Origin: Flavobacteriaceae bacterium GF1
GTDB lineage: Bacteria; Bacteroidota; Bacteroidia; Flavobacteriales; Flavobacteriaceae
Assembly (NCBI GenBank): GCA_009797885.1
Contig: WNKP01000002.1
Coordinates: forward strand, 62,001-126,000
Reading direction: 5' to 3'
DNA: 64,000 nt
Under the pieces are notes generated by a model, which was not told the origin of the DNA, made no database searches, and worked only from the letters and a program-made list of their open reading frames with translations. This document shows positions 9,161 to 17,677 of the stretch, one piece after another (within the stretch, counting starts at the first letter, position 1; every line of letters starts with the position of its first letter). A program made the translations under genes and the position numbers.

Positions 9161-11365
9161 TTATTGACCGAGTTCCAATTGATTTTTTACCAGCGAATAA
9201 TACAGTCCCTTTATGGAGGTTAATTGATGGTGGTTGCCCCGTTCCGCTATTTTCCCTCTGTCCAAAACGATGATCTGGTCGGCATTTTTTACGGTACTCA
9301 AGCGATGCGCCACGACCACAACGGTCTTCCCTTGATAAAAGGATTCCAGTTTTTCCATAATTGTCCTTTCATTGTTCGCATCCAAAGCACTGGTGGCTTC
9401 ATCAAAAAAGATGTAATTGGGATTTTTGTATACGGCCCTGGCAATTAGGATACGTTGTTTTTGTCCACCACTGATATTGACTCCGGAGCTTCCTATCTTC
9501 GTATTAAAACCAGTGGGCAATTGTTCGATGAATTCCGAGATATTGGCCACATCCACGGCGTGCAACAACCTTTTTCGGTCAATGACCCCCTCTGAGTCCG
9601 ATTCCGTAATATTCCTGGCAATGGTATCCCCAAACAAAAAACCATCCTGCATGACCGAACCACAGTTTTTTCGCCAGAAGGTGGTCCCCAGGTTTTTTAG
9701 TTGTGTTCTCCCTATATGGATATGGCCACTGGTGGGCTCATAGAATTTGAGCAATAGTTTGATCAAAGTGGTTTTTCCGCTGCCACTTGCCCCTACAATG
9801 GCCGTAATCTTCCCTTCGGGAATATCAAATGAGATATCATCCAATATTTTAGGAGAACTTTTTCCGCCATAATGAAAGGTCAACTTGCTCAAATGGATCG
9901 TTCGGTTTTCCGGCAGCTCTTTAATGGGCTCCATGCTTTCATCTTCCTCATCCTCCTTATCATGTATTTCCGAAAGCCGTTCCAGGCTTATTTTGGCATC
10001 CTGCCCTGTTTGGATAAAGGTGATAAAGTCGTTGATCGGCAAATTAAGTTGGCCAATGATGTACTGTACCGATAGCATCATCCCCAAAGTTAAATTCCCG
10101 TCAATTACCGCTTTGGCCGCAACAAAAGTGATCAAGATGTTTTTCAGCTCGTTAAAGAAGCGTCCCCCTACGTTCTGGGTTTGGGTCAAGGTCAGACTCT
10201 TTAGGGAAACTTTGAACAGTTTCACCTGAATGGCCTCCCATTCCCATCTTCTTCGTCTTTCGGAGCCATTCAATTTGATCTCCTGCATTCCTGAAATCAG
10301 CTGATAAATACTACTTTGGTTATCCGCGGCCTGGTCAAATCTTTTATAGTCCAATTCTGCCCGTTTTTTCAAAAAGAGCAGTGTCCAACCCACATAAATC
10401 AAGGACCCCACAAAAAAAATAGCGAAAATGGTTCCATCATAATAGGCCAGTACCACCCCAAAAACCACCACGTTAAAGGCAGAAAAAACCGTGTTCAATG
10501 TGGTGCTGGAGAAAAACTCCTGTATCCTGTCGTGATCGTAAATCCGTTGGATGATGTCCCCAGTGTTCTTGGAATCAAAAAATGCAATGGGAAGTCGCAT
10601 TAGTTTTATGAGGAAATCCGAGATAAGGTTGATATTGATACGACTGGTGACGTGCAATAGAATCCAGCTTCGTATGACCTCAACGGTGGTCTGGGAGACA
10701 AACAAGGTTAGTTGTGCGATGAGGATGAGGTAAATAAAACCAATGTTCTGGTAGTTTATCCCGTAATCAACGATTGACTGTGTCAAAAAAGGGAATATGA
10801 GCTGTAGGATACTCCCGATGAAAAGACCCAGGAAAAGCTGGAAGATATATTTGGAGTAGGGCTTAAAATACCCCGAAAGAAATTTGAACCCATATTTCCT
10901 TTTTTCCTCGTTCCCGTATTCGTAAAACCTGGGTGTCGTTTCCAAGAGCAACAAATACCCTTCGGAACTTTCGTCCGCTCCCTTACCTATCCACCCGTCA
11001 ATAAAATCCTTCTTGGGATAATCCACCAGTCCATGTGCCGGATCGGCAACATAGACCTTATCATGGGCAATTTTGTAAACGACCACAAAATGTCGTTGTC
11101 GCCAGTGCGCAATGCAGGGTAGGGGAACTTCTTGCGCCAAAGTGTTGAAGTCCACACTTACGGCCAAGGTGTGGAACCCAATACTTTCAGCTGCGTCCGC
11201 AATACCCCCAATGGAAACCCCCTCCCGTGTGATATTGGACCTTCTCCTTAGGAAGTCGACCGCATAGGAGCGACCATAATGCTTCGCAATCATTCGCAAG
11301 CACGTAGGACCGCAGTCCATCCTATCCAATTGTCGGTAAAAAGCGAAAGGTTTTGTACGAAACAT
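9161..11365 (-). CDS. Peptidase C39-containing ABC transporter (peptide/bacteriocin-type exporter)
   Basis: A 734-residue exporter. Residues 1-140 form a C39 peptidase with Cys18 in MDCGPTCL, His in HFVVVYK near 97 and the Asp in VADPAHGL, so the protease triad looks intact. Six membrane helices follow (about 165-440). The ATPase domain has Walker A GASGSGKTTL near 528, signature ISGGQKQR near 632, Walker B YIFFDEATSALD near 655 and a switch His (VVVAHRLS). Such proteins cut substrates after a double-Gly leader and export them through HlyD and an outer-membrane channel. The substrate gene is not visible in the flanking 300 bp on either side. It forms an operon with the HlyD gene. Confidence 0.93.
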   Translation of the reverse strand: MFRTKPFAFYRQLDRMDCGPTCLRMIAKHYGRSYAVDFLRRRSNITREGVSIGGIADAAESIGFHTLAVSVDFNTLAQEVPLPCIAHWRQRHFVVVYKIAHDKVYVADPAHGLVDYPKKDFIDGWIGKGADESSEGYLLLLETTPRFYEYGNEEKRKYGFKFLSGYFKPYSKYIFQLFLGLFIGSILQLIFPFLTQSIVDYGINYQNIGFIYLILIAQLTLFVSQTTVEVIRSWILLHVTSRININLISDFLIKLMRLPIAFFDSKNTGDIIQRIYDHDRIQEFFSSTTLNTVFSAFNVVVFGVVLAYYDGTIFAIFFVGSLIYVGWTLLFLKKRAELDYKRFDQAADNQSSIYQLISGMQEIKLNGSERRRRWEWEAIQVKLFKVSLKSLTLTQTQNVGGRFFNELKNILITFVAAKAVIDGNLTLGMMLSVQYIIGQLNLPINDFITFIQTGQDAKISLERLSEIHDKEDEEDESMEPIKELPENRTIHLSKLTFHYGGKSSPKILDDISFDIPEGKITAIVGASGSGKTTLIKLLLKFYEPTSGHIHIGRTQLKNLGTTFWRKNCGSVMQDGFLFGDTIARNITESDSEGVIDRKRLLHAVDVANISEFIEQLPTGFNTKIGSSGVNISGGQKQRILIARAVYKNPNYIFFDEATSALDANNERTIMEKLESFYQGKTVVVVAHRLSTVKNADQIIVLDRGKIAERGNHHQLTSIKGLYYSLVKNQLELGQ

Positions 11366-11369
11366 CTAC

Positions 11370-11401
11370 GAAATATAGTCATAATCTCTGATGCTCTCCA
11401 A
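11370..11401 (-). promoter_or_regulatory. Candidate promoter of the C39 ABC exporter
   Basis: On the minus strand, TTG (11399-11401) is followed after 21 bp by TATATTTC (11370-11377), one base off TAnnTTTG and a few bases from the start codon. The short leader makes this tentative. Confidence 0.35.
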
Positions 11402-11553
11402 GATGGAAAGCGTTAAGATTTCGTATTGTTTTTTTAATAGGGATGCGGTATGCGCGACAATTCAGGGCCGATTTCCAGAAAAAGGCCAAAAGTCCCTATT
11501 TGCTATGGATGAAGTTTTTAAAGGGTCAGAACCAAAAAATTGGGGTAAAAATG

Positions 11554-11583
11554 TTGTCACATAAAGGATTAAGCGTATTTTTG
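11554..11583 (+). promoter_or_regulatory. Promoter of rpsP-rimM
   Basis: TTG at 11554-11556, 19 bp, then TATTTTTG at 11576-11583 is a full match to the Bacteroidota consensus. The leader of about 80 nt holds a small hairpin (AGGGT, CGGGC, ACCCT near 11639). The rest of the 303-bp gap shows no gene. Confidence 0.65.
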
Positions 11584-11668
11584 CACCCGCTTTCAGTTCA
11601 ACCTTTCGGGCTGGAGGCAATTAAAAGAATTAATAACCAGGGTCGGGCACCCTACAAATTAATGTGAT

Positions 11669-12283
11669 ATGCCAGTTAGAATTCGATTACAGCGCCACGG
11701 TAAAAAAGGAAAACCATTTTATTGGATAGTGGCCGCAGATTCCCGTTCAAAGAGAGATGGTAAATTTTTGGAAAAGTTGGGTACCTATAACCCCAATACG
11801 AATCCTGCTACCATTAACTTGGATGTTGATGGTTCCGTAAAATGGTTGTACAATGGTGCACAACCTACGGATACTGCACGTGCCATCCTTAGCTACAAAG
11901 GGGTTTTGATGAAAAAACACTTGTTGGAAGGGGTTAAAAAGGGCGCTTTTGATGAAGCTGAAGCTGAGAAAAGGTTTGCGGCTTGGTTGGAAGAAAAAGA
12001 AGCCAAAATTCAGGCAAAAAGGGATGGCTTGAGCAAGGCCGATGCTGATGCCAAGGCTAAAGCTTTGGCCGCTGAAAAAGAGGTCAATGAAAAACGCATT
12101 GCGGCCCAGCAACCAGAGCCCGAAGTTGAGGAAGTAGCCGAAGGTGAAGCACCAGCGGAGGCAGCGGCTGAAGGTACGGAAGCGACCGTTGAGGAGACTG
12201 CAGAAGCCAAAGTGGAGGAAGCTCCAGCTGAGGAAGCAGCTCCCGCGGACGAGGCCACCGAAGAGGAAGCTTCTAAAGAATAA
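11669..12283 (+). CDS. rpsP: 30S ribosomal protein S16 with acidic C-terminal extension
   Basis: Residues 1-85 are a normal S16 core ([21 protein letters not shown], then KLGTYNP and [15 protein letters not shown]). S16 binds 16S rRNA in 30S assembly. The protein is 204 residues, roughly twice the length found in E. coli. Residues 100-150 are a charged helix, and from about 150 the tail is built of Glu, Ala, Val and Pro. Long S16 tails are common in Bacteroidota, and the tail is probably disordered. It is followed 8 bp later by rimM, the usual partner for 30S maturation. A good promoter precedes it. Confidence 0.97.
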   Translation: MPVRIRLQRHGKKGKPFYWIVAADSRSKRDGKFLEKLGTYNPNTNPATINLDVDGSVKWLYNGAQPTDTARAILSYKGVLMKKHLLEGVKKGAFDEAEAEKRFAAWLEEKEAKIQAKRDGLSKADADAKAKALAAEKEVNEKRIAAQQPEPEVEEVAEGEAPAEAAAEGTEATVEETAEAKVEEAPAEEAAPADEATEEEASKE

Positions 12284-12291
12284 GTAATAAG

Positions 12292-12819
12292 ATGCGAAAG
12301 GAGGAGTGTTTCTACCTCGGAAAAATCGTATCAAAATATAGTTTCAAAGGTGAGGTGTTGCTAAAACTGGACACTGATGAACCTGAGATTTATGAAGAAA
12401 TGGAATCAGTTTTTGTCGAGTTGGGCAAAAATTTGATTCCATTTTTTATTGTCAAGAGCCAATTGCATAAATCCAGTTTGCTAAGGGTGAGGTTTGAGGA
12501 TGTTGAAGATGAAGCTTCAGCGGAAAGACTTTTGGGGAAAGGGGTATTTCTTCCCTTGTCACAGCTCCCCAAACTGTCCGGGAACCAATTCTACTACCAT
12601 GAAGTCATTGGGTTTCAACTAATGGATAAGGTACATGGGGATATCGGTAGTATTGAATCCGTAAATGATGCTTCCGCACAGGTTTTATTTGAGGTCAAAA
12701 AAGGGGGGAAAGTGCTTTTGGTCCCGGTTTCTGATGATATCATAAAGAAGGTCGACAGGAAGAATGCCATTATTTATGTGGAAACCCCAGAGGGTTTAGT
12801 GGATTTGTACTTAAATTAG
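12292..12819 (+). CDS. rimM: Ribosome maturation factor RimM
   Basis: A 175-residue protein with the N-terminal RimM barrel (LGKIVSKYSFKGEVLLKLDTD) and C-terminal PRC-barrel (FYYHEVIGFQLMD through LLVPVSDDIIKKVD). It helps 16S processing and assembly of the 30S head around S19. It sits directly behind rpsP, as in many bacteria, where usually trmD and rplS follow. Here they do not. Confidence 0.96.
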   Translation: MRKEECFYLGKIVSKYSFKGEVLLKLDTDEPEIYEEMESVFVELGKNLIPFFIVKSQLHKSSLLRVRFEDVEDEASAERLLGKGVFLPLSQLPKLSGNQFYYHEVIGFQLMDKVHGDIGSIESVNDASAQVLFEVKKGGKVLLVPVSDDIIKKVDRKNAIIYVETPEGLVDLYLN

Positions 12820-12844
12820 TTCCTGTGCAGTTCATTTCCGTGAA

Positions 12845-14314
12845 ATGCCGTGGAAATCAATCGTGTTGAAAATGGCCAAACCCTACCTTTTAGTTATTGC
12901 AGTACTCCTTTTCTCCTGTAAGCAAAAACAAAATCCTACCACATCCACCAAGGAAAAAAGACCGCCCAATGTGGTTATCATCTTTACGGACGATCAGGGA
13001 TATGCCGATGTAGGTGTTTTTGGGGCCCAGGGGTTTAAGACACCCAATTTGGACCAAATGGCAGCAAAAGGGGTGAAATTTACGCACTATTATGCAGCGC
13101 AGGCGGTCTGTTCCGCTTCCAGGGCAGCACTTTTGACCGGTTGCTACCCCAATAGGATAGGAATCCATAATGCCCTGGGACCGGATGACACCCATGGGAT
13201 CAACGATTCAGAGACCACTTTGGCCGAAATGTTGAAAGCCAAGGGGTACCGAACGGCCATATACGGTAAATGGCACCTTGGGCACCATCAAAAGTTTTTG
13301 CCCACCCGCCATGGTTTCGATGAGTGGTTTGGTATTCCCTATTCCAATGATATGTGGCCCTACCATCCCCAGCAAGGGCCCATCTTTAATTTTCCCGATC
13401 TTCCCCTATACGAGAATGAGACGGTTATTGACACCTTAACGGAGCAGTCGCAACTGACCACCCAAATAACGAAGCGTAGTGTGGACTTTATTACCCGCAA
13501 CAAGGACAATCCATTTTTCTTGTACGTGCCCCATCCACAACCCCATGTCCCCTTATTTGTATCGGAAAAATTCAAGGGAAAATCTGAAAAAGGACTATAC
13601 GGTGATGTTATCATGGAATTGGATTGGTCCGTGGGCCAAATTTTAGGGGCATTAAAAGCTAATGGGGTAGAGGAAAATACGCTTGTGATCTTTACCTCGG
13701 ACAATGGTCCCTGGCTATCGTATGGCAATCATGCGGGCAGTGCCTTACCCTTGCGTGAAGGTAAGGGCACGGCCTGGGAAGGGGGACAACGCGAGCCGTT
13801 CATCATACAATATCCCGATAGTCTGCCCGCCGGAAAAGTTATTGACGCACCACTAATGGCCATTGACCTACTGCCAACAATAGCGGAGGTAACTGGGGCA
13901 AGCCTTCCCACAATTAGCATTGATGGCAAGAGTGCGTGGAGCCTGTGGAAGGGGGAAAGTAACCGTAGCCCACAAGAAGCCTATTTCTTTTATTACCGGG
14001 TAAACGAACTTTTTGGTGTTCGGTACGGCAAATGGAAGCTTTACTTTCCACATCGCTATCGTACCATGGAGGGGCAGGAACCTGGTAAAGATGGCCAACC
14101 GGGCAATTATACCTATGTACATCTTGAAGAAATTGAGCTTTATGATCTGGATAAGGACCCCGGCGAGTCCAAAAATATAGCCGAAGCACATCCGGATATC
14201 GTACAGGAGATTAAACTGCTCGCCAATACCATGCGCTCAAAACTTGGGGATTCGTTATTGGAATTGGAAGGTAAGGAAGCCAGGGAACCCGGTAGGATCA
14301 ATGAAGCCCTTTAA
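12845..14314 (+). CDS. Lipoprotein sulfatase (S1 family, formylglycine type)
   Basis: A protein of 489 residues. It has a lipoprotein signal with lipobox LFSC at Cys24, if the first ATG is used; an alternative start at 12872 would give a shorter signal. The sulfatase metal site IIFTDDQGYADVG follows. The motif CSASRAALLTG supplies the Cys that is converted to formylglycine, after which come GKWHLGH and the second metal site FTSDNGPW. It should remove sulfate esters from a glycan or other substrate in the periplasm or at the surface; marine Flavobacteriaceae use many such enzymes on algal polysaccharides. It lies 25 bp after rimM with no terminator seen, so co-transcription is possible. No anaerobic sulfatase-maturating enzyme is nearby. 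Confidence 0.93.
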   Translation: MPWKSIVLKMAKPYLLVIAVLLFSCKQKQNPTTSTKEKRPPNVVIIFTDDQGYADVGVFGAQGFKTPNLDQMAAKGVKFTHYYAAQAVCSASRAALLTGCYPNRIGIHNALGPDDTHGINDSETTLAEMLKAKGYRTAIYGKWHLGHHQKFLPTRHGFDEWFGIPYSNDMWPYHPQQGPIFNFPDLPLYENETVIDTLTEQSQLTTQITKRSVDFITRNKDNPFFLYVPHPQPHVPLFVSEKFKGKSEKGLYGDVIMELDWSVGQILGALKANGVEENTLVIFTSDNGPWLSYGNHAGSALPLREGKGTAWEGGQREPFIIQYPDSLPAGKVIDAPLMAIDLLPTIAEVTGASLPTISIDGKSAWSLWKGESNRSPQEAYFFYYRVNELFGVRYGKWKLYFPHRYRTMEGQEPGKDGQPGNYTYVHLEEIELYDLDKDPGESKNIAEAHPDIVQEIKLLANTMRSKLGDSLLELEGKEAREPGRINEAL

Positions 14315-15011
14315 GTTTAAACAGTTTACCATCCACCAGGACCGGTGCGCCATGAAGGTAGGTACGGATGGGGTACTTTTGGGAGCTTGGACCTCTTTGG
14401 AAAACCATCCCAAGAACATTTTGGACGTTGGAGCGGGCACAGGTCTTCTCGCACTACAAATGGCCCAAAGGTCCCAAGCCGAAGCCATTGATGCCATAGA
14501 GTTGAATGCCAATGCTTATGAGCAGTGTGTGGAGAATTTTGAGGCTTCGGTCTGGGCGGATCGACTGTTCTGTTATCATGCCTCGTTTCAAGAATTTGTG
14601 GAAGAAATGGACGAGTCCTACGATCTTATCCTTTCCAATCCCCCGTTTTACATCGAAAATGTTTCCAGTGGGGACCCATCAAGGGATAACGCCCGCCAAA
14701 ATGAAACCCTTCCTTTTCGGGTGCTCATTGAAGGGGTACGTAGTTTACTTTCGGATACGGGGGAGTTTGCCCTGATCCTTCCTAAAACTGAAGAGAAAAA
14801 CGTAATGGATTTGGCCAAGGAAAAGGGATTGTTCCCAAATAGGATATTGGAGGTAAGGGGAAACCCAACCGCACCCATCAAAAGATCCCTTATTCAATTT
14901 TCATTTTCTGAAAAAGAGGTCTCTCGAAAGGAATTGGTCATTGAGACCGAAAGGCATAAGTATACCGAAGCGTATGGTGCACTTACCAAGGCCTTCTATT
15001 TAAAAATGTAA
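14301..15011 (+). CDS. tRNA1(Val) adenine-37 N6-methyltransferase-like protein
   Basis: A 236-residue SAM-dependent methyltransferase of the YfiC/TrmN6 type. Motif I is ILDVGAGTGLLALQMAQR, an acidic Asp-Ala-Ile-Glu end follows on the next strand, and the catalytic N6-adenine motif is SNPPFY. Family members methylate A37 of tRNA1(Val). The ATG at 14301 overlaps the sulfatase stop by 14 bp. A longer frame starting at 14244 would overlap more, and its extra N-terminus does not look like the family, so 14301 is chosen. It starts MKPFKFKQF, as related proteins do. Confidence 0.88.
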   Translation: MKPFKFKQFTIHQDRCAMKVGTDGVLLGAWTSLENHPKNILDVGAGTGLLALQMAQRSQAEAIDAIELNANAYEQCVENFEASVWADRLFCYHASFQEFVEEMDESYDLILSNPPFYIENVSSGDPSRDNARQNETLPFRVLIEGVRSLLSDTGEFALILPKTEEKNVMDLAKEKGLFPNRILEVRGNPTAPIKRSLIQFSFSEKEVSRKELVIETERHKYTEAYGALTKAFYLKM

Positions 15012-15050
15012 CAATGCGGGCTTTAACTGTTATATTTGATTCCTACCTTT

Positions 15051-15076
15051 GACAAACGCTAACGTTAGCGTTTGTC
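15051..15076. promoter_or_regulatory. 26-bp perfect palindrome upstream of the acyl-CoA dehydrogenase
   Basis: The arm GACAAACGCTAAC is followed directly by its exact reverse complement. The first G is also the last base of a TACCTTTG box (15044-15051), so a protein bound here would cover the transcription start. It resembles TetR-type operators in symmetry. A terminator role is less likely because no T run follows. Confidence 0.5.
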
Positions 15077-15143
15077 ATTCCGTACTTGATACGGAATCCA
15101 TTACTAAAAACAATACGATTCCTGCGAATGCAGGAATGACAAA
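15071..15143. repeat. REPIN-like element with inverted ends
   Basis: The ends TTTGTCATTCC and GGAATGACAAA are exact inverted repeats 73 bp apart. Two small hairpins lie inside, ATTCCGTA-loop-TACGGAAT and ATTCCTGC-loop-GCAGGAAT. This is the build of a REPIN, a non-autonomous short repeat. A related TTTTGTCATTCCTGCC start occurs at 31014. Confidence 0.65.
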
Positions 15144-15156
15144 ATGAATTCTATTT

Positions 15157-16335
15157 ATGAAGCCAGACGTATTTGAAGCACCGGATTACTACAATTTGGA
15201 TGATTTACTTTCTGAAGAGCACAAATTGGTACGGGATGCCGCAAGGCAATGGGTAAAACGCGATATATCCCCCATCATTGAGGCCTATGCCCAAAAAGCC
15301 GAATTCCCGAAACAAATCATTCAAGGTTTGGCAGAAATAGGTGCCTTTGGTCCTTATATCCCCGAAGCTTACGGGGGAGCAGGATTGGATCAAATAAGTT
15401 ATGGTCTGATCATGCAGGAAATTGAACGTGGCGACAGTGGTGTTCGTTCCACGGCCTCCGTACAGTCTTCTTTGGTGATGTACCCTATTTTTGCCTATGG
15501 TACCGAAGCGCAACGTAAAAAATATTTGCCCAAATTGGCCACGGGGGAATGGATGGGCTGTTTTGGTCTGACCGAACCCAACCATGGTTCCAATCCCGGA
15601 GGTATGGAAACCAAGTTCAAGGATATGGGGGACCACTATCTTTTAAATGGCGCCAAGTTGTGGATTTCCAATTCGCCCTTTGCCGATGTGGCCGTGGTAT
15701 GGGCAAAAAATGAGGAAGGTAGGATCCATGGATTGATCGTGGAACGGGGCATGGAAGGTTTCTCTACTCCGGAGACCCACAACAAATGGTCCCTTCGCGC
15801 CTCGGCAACCGGGGAATTGATTTTTGATAATGTAAAAGTCCCCAAAGAAAACCTATTGCCCAATAAGTCGGGATTGGGAGCCCCACTGGGATGCTTGGAT
15901 TCTGCGCGTTACGGTATTGCCTGGGGCGCCATTGGAGCGGCCATGGACTGTTATGATACGGCCCTGCGCTATGCCAAGGAACGCGTTCAATTTGGAAAGC
16001 CCATAGCCGCTTTTCAGCTCCAACAGAAGAAATTGGCAGAAATGATTACGGAAATCACCAAGGCACAGTTATTGGCCTTCCGATTGGGGCAGTTAAAAAA
16101 TGAAGGGCGCGCCACAACGGCCCAAATCTCCATGGCCAAACGCAATAATGTGGATATGGCCATCAAAATAGCGAGGGAAGCCAGACAGGTTTTAGGTGGA
16201 ATGGGAATTACGGGGGATTATAGTATTATGCGCCATATGATGAACCTGGAAAGTGTGATCACGTATGAGGGCACACACGATATCCACCTTTTGATCACTG
16301 GGGCGGATATTACGGGAATCCCTGCTTTTAAATAA
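15157..16335 (+). CDS. Acyl-CoA dehydrogenase, glutaryl-CoA dehydrogenase-like
   Basis: A 392-residue flavoprotein of the acyl-CoA dehydrogenase family. FAD-binding motifs are FGLTEPNHGSNPGG and KLWISNSPFADVAVVWAK. The catalytic base Glu lies in ITYEGTHDIH near the C-terminus, and RSTASVQSSLVMYPI is typical of glutaryl-CoA dehydrogenases. The likely reaction is oxidative decarboxylation of glutaryl-CoA to crotonyl-CoA in lysine/tryptophan breakdown, with electrons passing to ETF. A 26-bp palindrome at 15051 suggests repression by a TetR-like factor, which is not encoded nearby. No other genes of the pathway are in the window. Confidence 0.88.
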   Translation: MKPDVFEAPDYYNLDDLLSEEHKLVRDAARQWVKRDISPIIEAYAQKAEFPKQIIQGLAEIGAFGPYIPEAYGGAGLDQISYGLIMQEIERGDSGVRSTASVQSSLVMYPIFAYGTEAQRKKYLPKLATGEWMGCFGLTEPNHGSNPGGMETKFKDMGDHYLLNGAKLWISNSPFADVAVVWAKNEEGRIHGLIVERGMEGFSTPETHNKWSLRASATGELIFDNVKVPKENLLPNKSGLGAPLGCLDSARYGIAWGAIGAAMDCYDTALRYAKERVQFGKPIAAFQLQQKKLAEMITEITKAQLLAFRLGQLKNEGRATTAQISMAKRNNVDMAIKIAREARQVLGGMGITGDYSIMRHMMNLESVITYEGTHDIHLLITGADITGIPAFK

Positions 16336-16397
16336 TGCTTCCCTGACCTCATGGGCTTTCGTAACTTTATCGGGAACCATATAGTAGGTACGAACGC

Positions 16398-17672
16398 ATG
16401 AAAACCCCTTCCAGAAGAAACTTTTTAAAGCAATTGGGTCAAGGGACCGTAGGTTCCTTTGCCACTCCTTTATTTGGGGCCGGTTTACTAACATCCTGGG
16501 AAGCAATTGGATTGGATAATATCCAAAACAAGACCGAAGCGTATTGGGATTTGGTGAAGTCACAATTCAACTTTGCCGAAGGACTTCACTATTTTAACAA
16601 TGCTTCATTGGGGGCATCATCAACACACATACAACAGGCCACCAATACGTTTCGGAATCTTTTGGACGGTTTTCCCTCAAAATATATGTGGGGCGGATGG
16701 GAAGATGAAAAAGAAGAAGTAAGAAGAAAGGTCGCAAATCTATTTTCGGTTTCCCCGGAAGAGATTGCCCTGACCCATAACACCACCGAAGGCATGAACC
16801 TGATTGCCCGGAGCTTTGATCTTAGCCCTGGCGATGAAGTGATATTGGCAGACCATGAACATGCAAGTGGCACCATTCCATGGGAAGTATGGCAAGAAAC
16901 CAAGGGCATTACATTGGTGCGGCCAGAACTGCCGATCCTTCCCAAAACCGTATCGGATTTAGTGGAAGTCTATAAAAAGGCCATTACCCCTAAAACCAAA
17001 GTCATTTCCATGTGCCATATTGTGAACACCAATGGAATGGTACTTCCTGTAAAACAAGTATCAAAAATGGCTCATGAAAAGGGGATTTTGGTTGCTGTTG
17101 ATGGTGCGCAATCCGCGGGAATGTTCACTATTGACTTAAGGGATCTGAACTGCGATTTTTATACCGCCAGTTCCCATAAATGGTTGTTCTCACCAAAAGG
17201 AGTGGGGATATTTTATGCCAAAAAAGAAAGCCAGGATTTTTTAAAACCCCTGATCGTAGCCCGTGGCCATACCGATACCAGCATACGTCGATTGGAAAAT
17301 TACAATACCCGTAATCTTCCCGAAGTTCTTGGTCTGGGTGCCTCCATAGATTTTCATCATATCATCGGAGGGGAACGCATACACCAGCGCACCTTTGAAT
17401 TGAAAAAGTATTTTCGCTCAAAGCTGGAAGGGGATTCAAGATTCACCCTTAAAACCCCGGCCTTGGATGACCTTTCCGGGGCAATCCAGGTCGTTGAGGT
17501 CAATGGGCAACAGGTAAAAGACGTAAAAGAGCAACTTTGGGACCGTTATGGCATTGATTGCCGACCAATGTCAAGCAAAGGCTTAAATGCCCTAAGACTT
17601 TCTTTTGCCATTTATATAACAAAAAAAGACATTGACTATTTGGTAGCGGCCCTTAAGGCATTGGCAGCATAA
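16398..17672 (+). CDS. Tat-exported class V aminotransferase-fold PLP enzyme
   Basis: A 424-residue protein with a twin-arginine signal (SRRNFLKQLGQGTVGSFATP), so it is folded with its cofactor before export. The rest is a fold-type I PLP enzyme of the NifS/isopenicillin N epimerase branch: ALTHNTTEGMNLIA, DHEHASG, VAVDGAQSAGMF, and the PLP lysine in TASSHKWLFSPKGVG. The substrate is unknown. Exported members of this branch are frequent in Bacteroidota, and few have an assigned role. It is convergent with the molybdoenzyme gene, with only 5 bp between the stops. Confidence 0.88.
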   Translation: MKTPSRRNFLKQLGQGTVGSFATPLFGAGLLTSWEAIGLDNIQNKTEAYWDLVKSQFNFAEGLHYFNNASLGASSTHIQQATNTFRNLLDGFPSKYMWGGWEDEKEEVRRKVANLFSVSPEEIALTHNTTEGMNLIARSFDLSPGDEVILADHEHASGTIPWEVWQETKGITLVRPELPILPKTVSDLVEVYKKAITPKTKVISMCHIVNTNGMVLPVKQVSKMAHEKGILVAVDGAQSAGMFTIDLRDLNCDFYTASSHKWLFSPKGVGIFYAKKESQDFLKPLIVARGHTDTSIRRLENYNTRNLPEVLGLGASIDFHHIIGGERIHQRTFELKKYFRSKLEGDSRFTLKTPALDDLSGAIQVVEVNGQQVKDVKEQLWDRYGIDCRPMSSKGLNALRLSFAIYITKKDIDYLVAALKALAA

Positions 17673-17677
17673 CAATA

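Noticed and set aside
11747-12334. Long minus-strand frames opposite rpsP
   Set aside because: Mirror of the repetitive Glu/Ala codons of the S16 tail.
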